Notes under the pieces: model-generated
Seen by the model: the letters and a program-made list of their open reading frames with translations, nothing else
What the model was told of the DNA's origin: nothing
Databases searched by the model: none
Assembly (NCBI GenBank): GCA_964460075.1
Contig: CAYWPC010000036.1
Coordinates: 1-19,416, forward strand
Length of the DNA stretch: 19,416 nucleotides
Source: JAMBLL01 sp964460075
Lineage (GTDB): Bacteria; Actinomycetota; Acidimicrobiia; Spongiisociales; UBA5794
Direction: 5' to 3'
In this document: piece by piece, positions 14,961-19,416 of the stretch
Numbering within the stretch: the first letter of the stretch is position 1
How the letters are laid out: every line of letters starts with the position of its first letter
Position numbers and translations under genes: made by a program

Positions 14961-16259
14961 ATGGCAGATCCCAATCTCCTCCATTTCGACACGCTCAGCC
15001 TCCACGCAGGCCACGAGCCGGACACGGACCATCACGCTCGAGCCGTTCCCATCTACCAAACGACGTCATACGTATTCGAAGACGTCGACCACGCGGCCGG
15101 TTTGTTCAATCTCGAACGTCAGGGCCACATGTACTCGCGGATCTCGAACCCGACCGTCGCCGCGTTCGAGGAACGAGTATCCGCCTTGGAGGGAGGCGTC
15201 GGAGCCGTAGCGACAGCGAGCGGGCAGGCGGCCCTCTTCCTTGCCATACCAACCCTCATGGGGGTGGGCGCACACATCGTCTCCTCAAGTTCGCTGTACG
15301 GTGGAACGCACAATCTCTTTGCTCAAACACTGCCACGGGTCACAGGTATCACAACGACGTTCGTTGATCCACGCGATCGGGAGGCGTTCAAGGCAGCAAT
15401 TCGGCCCGAGACCCGCCTGATCTACGGTGAGACTCTTGGCAATCCCGCACTCGAGGTCATGGACATTGCAGCCGTGGCCGATGTCGCGCATGAGGCGGGG
15501 CTTCCACTCATGATCGACAACACCTTCGCCACACCGTATCTGTTTCGCCCCCTCGAACACGGCGCCGACCTTGTCATGCACTCGGCAACCAAGTTCATCG
15601 GGGGGCACGGCATTGCGATCGGTGGAGTGCTTGTCGACGGCGGTACGTTCGATTGGGAGGCCTCAGGCAAGTTCCCGACGCTCACCGAGCCCTACCCGTC
15701 GTATCACGGTTTGGAGTTCGCAGATGAGTTCGGGACACAGGCGTTTCTCATACGCGCGCGGGTCGAAGGCCTGCGGGACTTCGGGGCCGCGATGGCTCCC
15801 CAGAACGCCTTCTATCTTCTCCAAGGCCTAGAAACACTTCCGGTACGCATGGCCCGCCACGTCGAGAACACACGACGCATTGTTGCATTTCTCGGTGAGG
15901 CCCCAGAAGTCTCGTGGGTCGTCTATCCGGAACGAGACGACCACCCCGATCACGAACTGGCACGTGAATTGCTCCCCAAAGGATGCGGAGCAATATTCCC
16001 CTTCGGAATACGGGGCGGTCGACAAGCGGGACGAAGGTTCATCGAGCACCTCAGAGTCTTCTCCCACCTGGCAAACGTCGGAGACGCCAAATCGCTCGTC
16101 ATCCACCCCGCCTCGACGACGCACGCCACGATGAGTAGCGACGAGCTCGAAGCCGCAGGGGTCGGCGAGGACCTCGTGCGCCTCTCGATCGGACTCGAAG
16201 ACGCCGAGGACCTCATCGGTGACCTGCGCCAAGCGCTGCGGGCATCACAGCGCGGGTGA
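14961..16259 (+). CDS. metY: O-acetylhomoserine sulfhydrylase
   Basis: 432 residues from the ATG at 14961, the usual length; a GTG 30 nt upstream is less likely. PLP enzyme of the Cys/Met metabolism family: YQTTSYVFEDVDHAAGLFNL, GHMYSRISNPT, the DNTFATPYL region (Asp186) and SATKFIGGHGIAIGG, where Lys211 forms the internal aldimine. Long C-terminal elements such as NVGDAKSLVIHPASTTHATMS and RLSIGLED are typical of MetY. It makes homocysteine from O-acetylhomoserine and sulfide in methionine synthesis. It is followed by an alpha/beta hydrolase after a 4-nt gap, without the metX gene that often accompanies it. Confidence 0.9.
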   Translation: MADPNLLHFDTLSLHAGHEPDTDHHARAVPIYQTTSYVFEDVDHAAGLFNLERQGHMYSRISNPTVAAFEERVSALEGGVGAVATASGQAALFLAIPTLMGVGAHIVSSSSLYGGTHNLFAQTLPRVTGITTTFVDPRDREAFKAAIRPETRLIYGETLGNPALEVMDIAAVADVAHEAGLPLMIDNTFATPYLFRPLEHGADLVMHSATKFIGGHGIAIGGVLVDGGTFDWEASGKFPTLTEPYPSYHGLEFADEFGTQAFLIRARVEGLRDFGAAMAPQNAFYLLQGLETLPVRMARHVENTRRIVAFLGEAPEVSWVVYPERDDHPDHELARELLPKGCGAIFPFGIRGGRQAGRRFIEHLRVFSHLANVGDAKSLVIHPASTTHATMSSDELEAAGVGEDLVRLSIGLEDAEDLIGDLRQALRASQRG

Positions 16260-16263
16260 GCGA

Positions 16264-17073
16264 ATGCACGTGAATCTCGACGGACTACACATCCACGCCT
16301 CCACCGGAGGACGACCATTTGATGATTCTCTTCCCACGGTGGTGCTCCTCCACGGAGCCGGCATGGACCACACGGTGTGGCAATTCCAGGCGAGAGCGTT
16401 CGCCTATCAAGGGTTCAACGTCCTCTCACTCGATCTTCCAGGCCATGGACGCTCAGACGGTCCACCCTCAGCGACGATTTCGGGGTATGCAGATATCGTC
16501 ACTTCCACCCTCGACGAGGTTGGCGTCGATGACGTGAGCATCGTCGGCCATTCGATGGGCGCATTCATTGGACTCGACCTCGCAGCACGGTTCCCATCCA
16601 GGGTCCGGTCCCTCACACTCATCGGTGTGTCCAAACGCATGCCGGTCCACCCCGATCTACTTGCAGCAGCCGAAGCGAATGACCACCTCGCGTTCGACCT
16701 TGTGACGTCTTGGAGCCACAGTCACACAGCCCACATCGGTGGTCACCCCACGCCGGGCCTGTGGATCATGGGGGCATCGGTACGTCTGCTTGAACGCAGC
16801 AGACCGGGAGTCCTCCACAACGACCTCGCTGCCTGCAACGCCTACGACACAGCGCTGGTGCACGCCGAAGACATCACCGCCCCCGTGCTCGTGCTCATGG
16901 GCGAGCGAGACCTCATGACCCGCACCTCTGGCGCGGCATCGCTCACCGAAGCCATTCCGAACGCCACGAGCATCGTCATACCCGGTGCTGGACACATGGT
17001 GATGATGGAGCAGCCCAATCCCGTGATCGACGGGATACTCCGGTTCTGGACACGCGTCGAGTCCGACACGTAG
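16264..17073 (+). CDS. Alpha/beta hydrolase
   Basis: 269 residues from ATG at 16264, 4 nt after the metY stop; GGGTGAG is a weak ribosome site. LLHGAG (28-33) is the oxyanion region. The nucleophile elbow is GHSMG with Ser97. Asp216 in GERDLMT and His244 in GAGHMV complete the triad. This length and motif set fit a general esterase/C-C hydrolase-like protein. It is not homoserine acetyltransferase (MetX), which is longer. The substrate is unknown. Confidence 0.82.
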   Translation: MHVNLDGLHIHASTGGRPFDDSLPTVVLLHGAGMDHTVWQFQARAFAYQGFNVLSLDLPGHGRSDGPPSATISGYADIVTSTLDEVGVDDVSIVGHSMGAFIGLDLAARFPSRVRSLTLIGVSKRMPVHPDLLAAAEANDHLAFDLVTSWSHSHTAHIGGHPTPGLWIMGASVRLLERSRPGVLHNDLAACNAYDTALVHAEDITAPVLVLMGERDLMTRTSGAASLTEAIPNATSIVIPGAGHMVMMEQPNPVIDGILRFWTRVESDT

Positions 17074-17443
17074 CACGAGACCACCCGCACACGTCGCCAT
17101 GAGCGCGGTCTCGATACCCATATCTCGGCGATCCTTTGGAAGCTGCCGACGTGACCGCCTTGCACACGATTCTTCGCTGTGCCACGCAGTGCACAAAGGC
17201 AGAGACATGGACGTCTCAACATTCTGCAATCCACAGCGGATCACAACCGTGGTCGAGGTCACGCTCCGCACAGCTTCCCCTTCATTCTTTGTATGATCAC
17301 CACACTCAGTAGCATGCCAACCGGACTCTTCCTCGGTATCGCAGCGGTGGGCGCCATTGTGTGGGGCCGGTATTGATCGATGATGGCGACCGGGATCGAG
17401 ATTCCGTGTAACTCGCTTATGTCGAACGGTTAGGACAACTGAC
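17074..17443. other. Gene-poor gap after the metY operon
   Basis: No convincing gene. CGAGACC (17076-17082) and GGTCTCG (17107-17113) are a perfect 7-bp inverted repeat just after the hydrolase stop and could form a terminator-like hairpin without a T-tract. A 27-codon frame at 17293-17376 encodes a single hydrophobic segment but has no ribosome site. AGGA at 17432-17435 serves the following lipoprotein gene. I see no clear promoter. Confidence 0.5.
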
Positions 17444-18307
17444 ATGCGCAAACTCTCCCTCGTCTTGGCAATCGCGCTCGTGGCTGCGGCTTGCTCAAGC
17501 GGATCCGGCTCCGACACTCAGACCGCTGGCGACGGGTCCGGCTTCTGCAACGAGGCTCGATCCATGACCGACAGCCTCCAGGCGCTGGCTCCTGACGATC
17601 CGAACGTAGATCCGGTGAAGATGTTCGATCTCGTCATAGGTGTGTATAAGCAACTACAGGTATCGGCACCTGGGCCGATCCAGGGCGATATTGAGGTCGT
17701 GATCGACGGCGCCGAAAAGTATGCGGAGTGGGCGAAGGATCCCACCGGCACCCTGCCACTCGATGAAGCTGCCAGTGCGGCATTCGAGAAGGCAAACGTC
17801 CGCGTCGAGGACTACCTCCAGGAAGAGTGCGGCATCGATACCGGGTCAGGTTCAGATTCGGCACTCGAGACGACAGGCGACACCCAAGCGACCGCATCTT
17901 CAGGAAGCCAGAACCAGGCCACACACACGATCTCCATCGGCGATCAGACGTACACCGAAGCGCTCGACGGGGACTGGGAAGTGTCGTGCGATCTGATCGG
18001 AGACCTCGAGTCGGGATCGATCGATATCTACCTGGACGGCCCAGACTTCCTGACTTCGGTCGCGAGTTACGACTCGGGCATCAAGCCGGGGAGCTACGAG
18101 GGTCAGATCTTCATCTACCCATCCGATGATGCACTCGATGCTCAGCTCGTGGGACTCCAGGAGCAGGACGGCACCTTCACGCTCGATCGCGCAGAGGAAC
18201 AGCCGGACGGTCGCTGGCTCTTCGCTGGAAGCTTCAGCGGTTCCACAAATGACCCACCAGCGTCCCTGGAAGCGTCATTCACCTGCGTGGGCCCTGTGGA
18301 CTCCTAA
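17444..18307 (+). CDS. Secreted lipoprotein of unknown function
   Basis: 287 residues with a basic N-terminus, a hydrophobic run and the lipobox VAAAC (Cys17). Two parts follow. Residues about 35-130 are helical with Cys35 and a CGID Cys near 128, which could form a disulfide. A Ser/Gly/Thr/Gln-rich linker covers about 131-160. The C-terminal part (about 162-287) looks beta-rich, with paired Cys in WEVSCDL and FTCVG. No known domain is recognised. AGGA lies 8 nt before the ATG. Confidence 0.8.
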   Translation: MRKLSLVLAIALVAAACSSGSGSDTQTAGDGSGFCNEARSMTDSLQALAPDDPNVDPVKMFDLVIGVYKQLQVSAPGPIQGDIEVVIDGAEKYAEWAKDPTGTLPLDEAASAAFEKANVRVEDYLQEECGIDTGSGSDSALETTGDTQATASSGSQNQATHTISIGDQTYTEALDGDWEVSCDLIGDLESGSIDIYLDGPDFLTSVASYDSGIKPGSYEGQIFIYPSDDALDAQLVGLQEQDGTFTLDRAEEQPDGRWLFAGSFSGSTNDPPASLEASFTCVGPVDS

Positions 18308-18404
18308 CTTCCACCGACCTCTCGGAGGGACCGCGACAATCCACAGATCGCCGAAACGAGATCGGGTGGCAGCATCGTACATCTCACAATCGGTGTCTAG
18401 CGCT

Positions 18405-19416
18405 TCACGGCGCCGTCGTCTCGGACATTTCCGAGAGCCGACCAAGCTCCCATGCCGCTGCGAATTCCTCTTCGCCAAGCATCGCGCGGATCTGATGCTC
18501 ATCGGCATCGAACAGCGACTGGAACATGCCGCGTGACAGACCAGATTCGCTGCGTATTCGGTGTGCAGCGCCGCAGAGTTGGGCGGCCCGAATCGGATCG
18601 CTACGTGAGAGCAGCACGGTCGCCCTGGCACGGCACACAGCATCGAGAAGTCGCGCAGAGCCCAACCGACGGACCTGGTGGCGCGCGTTGACAAGAAGAG
18701 ATGCTGCTGCGTCCTGATCGCCAACACGTGACTTCGAAATAGCCGTCACGATCAAAACCGTCGCCGACTCAAAGTCGAACCCAATATCGTTCTGCACCTT
18801 GTAGCTGTCTTCGAGGAGTGCGATCGCCCTGGTGTACTCGCCCTCGTAGAGGTGGATGATCCCGAGACCTGCGACATTCCACGCCTCCTGCTGCGGGTTG
18901 CATATTGCTTTGGCGATCAGAAGGGCATGTTCGTGGTATTGGGCCGCTTCGGTGAGCAGTCCCCGTTCGCGTGCGAGGACGCCCAGATGCCCGAGAACGA
19001 ACGCGACCGCCCAGTCTTGGCGTGTGCTGACGACCAGACCGAGTGCTTCGTTGAGGTGTCGCTCAGAGACATCCAGGTGTCCCAGCAAGCGGTCCAGTAG
19101 TCCCATCCACCCCAAGGCCATGCCGTGCTGCAAAGCATCGTCGGCGCTTCTCGCAAGATTCCGACTCTTCTTGAGCAATCCGTAGGCACCTTCGATGTCG
19201 TGATCGCTCTTGAGCACAGCAGCGGCGGTGAGCGCACGCGATCGTACGATTGGTGAAACGTTGCAGTCGCTCGCGAGAGCGCTCTCGAGGCGGGAAGTTC
19301 CTTCAGCAACGTTGTCGTGCATCTTCCAGAACCACATCAACGCCGACCCCATCCGCATCGCGTCCTCGACTTGTCCTGCTTTCAGAAGCCTTTCGAAGGC
19401 CAAGCGGAGATTGTCG
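18405..19416 (-). CDS. C-terminal part of a TPR regulator (LuxR/ATPase type), partial
   Basis: The reading frame is open to the right edge of the window, so the gene lacks its 5' part here; the first codons read DNLRLAFERLLKAG. The visible 336 residues form tandem TPR-like helical pairs of about 40 residues. The end, AAQLCGAAHRIRSESG plus MLGEEEFAAAWELGR, closely follows the C-terminus of large ATPase regulators with BTAD, cyclase or LuxR N-terminal parts. The missing part likely holds an AAA/NB-ARC-like ATPase. Function is unclear beyond signal-responsive regulation. Confidence 0.75.
   Translation of the reverse strand, partial: DNLRLAFERLLKAGQVEDAMRMGSALMWFWKMHDNVAEGTSRLESALASDCNVSPIVRSRALTAAAVLKSDHDIEGAYGLLKKSRNLARSADDALQHGMALGWMGLLDRLLGHLDVSERHLNEALGLVVSTRQDWAVAFVLGHLGVLARERGLLTEAAQYHEHALLIAKAICNPQQEAWNVAGLGIIHLYEGEYTRAIALLEDSYKVQNDIGFDFESATVLIVTAISKSRVGDQDAAASLLVNARHQVRRLGSARLLDAVCRARATVLLSRSDPIRAAQLCGAAHRIRSESGLSRGMFQSLFDADEHQIRAMLGEEEFAAAWELGRLSEMSETTAP

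Noticed and set aside
16264..17073. Homoserine O-acetyltransferase (metX) next to metY
   Set aside because: The protein is about 100 residues too short and has generic hydrolase motifs without MetX-specific segments.
1..19416. Mobile elements, CRISPR arrays or defence islands, given the Cas4-like nuclease
   Set aside because: No transposase, integrase, regular repeat-spacer pattern, cas gene or attachment-site duplication was seen.

Overview
The window looks like chromosomal DNA of a moderately high-GC actinobacterium. An Acidimicrobiia-like member is my best guess. This is inferred from the mix of genes: lipobox lipoproteins, a LytR-CpsA-Psr protein with an N-terminal membrane module, a TM0106-type nuclease, and a large TPR regulator of the LuxR/ATPase type. 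Frequent GTG starts and tightly overlapping acyl-CoA genes fit the same picture. I see no rRNA, tRNA, insertion sequence, phage gene or CRISPR array.

Left part (1-4235): a secreted lipoprotein, a RecB-like/RNase H-like nuclease of the TM0106 family with a four-cysteine Fe-S signature, and a multi-spanning LCP protein carrying two calcium-loop-like motifs inside its catalytic domain. A perfect 21-bp-arm palindrome closes this part and overlaps the end of the convergent thiolase gene.

Centre (4225-10876): the most notable region. A thiolase gene faces away from a six-gene operon. The operon holds a B12-dependent acyl-CoA mutase large subunit, its cobalamin-binding small subunit, a 3-hydroxyacyl-CoA dehydrogenase, a TetR regulator, a MeaB-type GTPase and an enoyl-CoA hydratase/isomerase. 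The first five genes overlap by 4-11 nt. The divergent promoter region holds a good sigma-70-like promoter, a 16-bp palindrome just downstream of its -10 that suits a TetR operator, and a second 9-bp inverted repeat around both. The gene set matches a scheme in which a mutase rearranges a branched or substituted acyl-CoA to a 3-hydroxyacyl-CoA (or precursor), which is oxidised and cleaved by thiolase, with MeaB maintaining the cofactor. By eye, the mutase, thiolase and dehydrogenase each lack residues considered essential in their families (mutase His244 and Arg207 equivalents, thiolase C-terminal Cys, dehydrogenase Asn208). The substrate is therefore probably not methylmalonyl-CoA and may be new.

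Right part (10930-19416): a divergent arsR-arsM arsenic methylation pair with two operator-like repeats, a DMT/EamA transporter, a VOC/glyoxalase-like protein, a SAM methyltransferase, an O-acetylhomoserine sulfhydrylase followed by an alpha/beta hydrolase, a 370-bp gap, a second lipoprotein, and the C-terminal part of a TPR regulator that runs off the right edge.

All family assignments come from reading the translations by eye. No database search was run.
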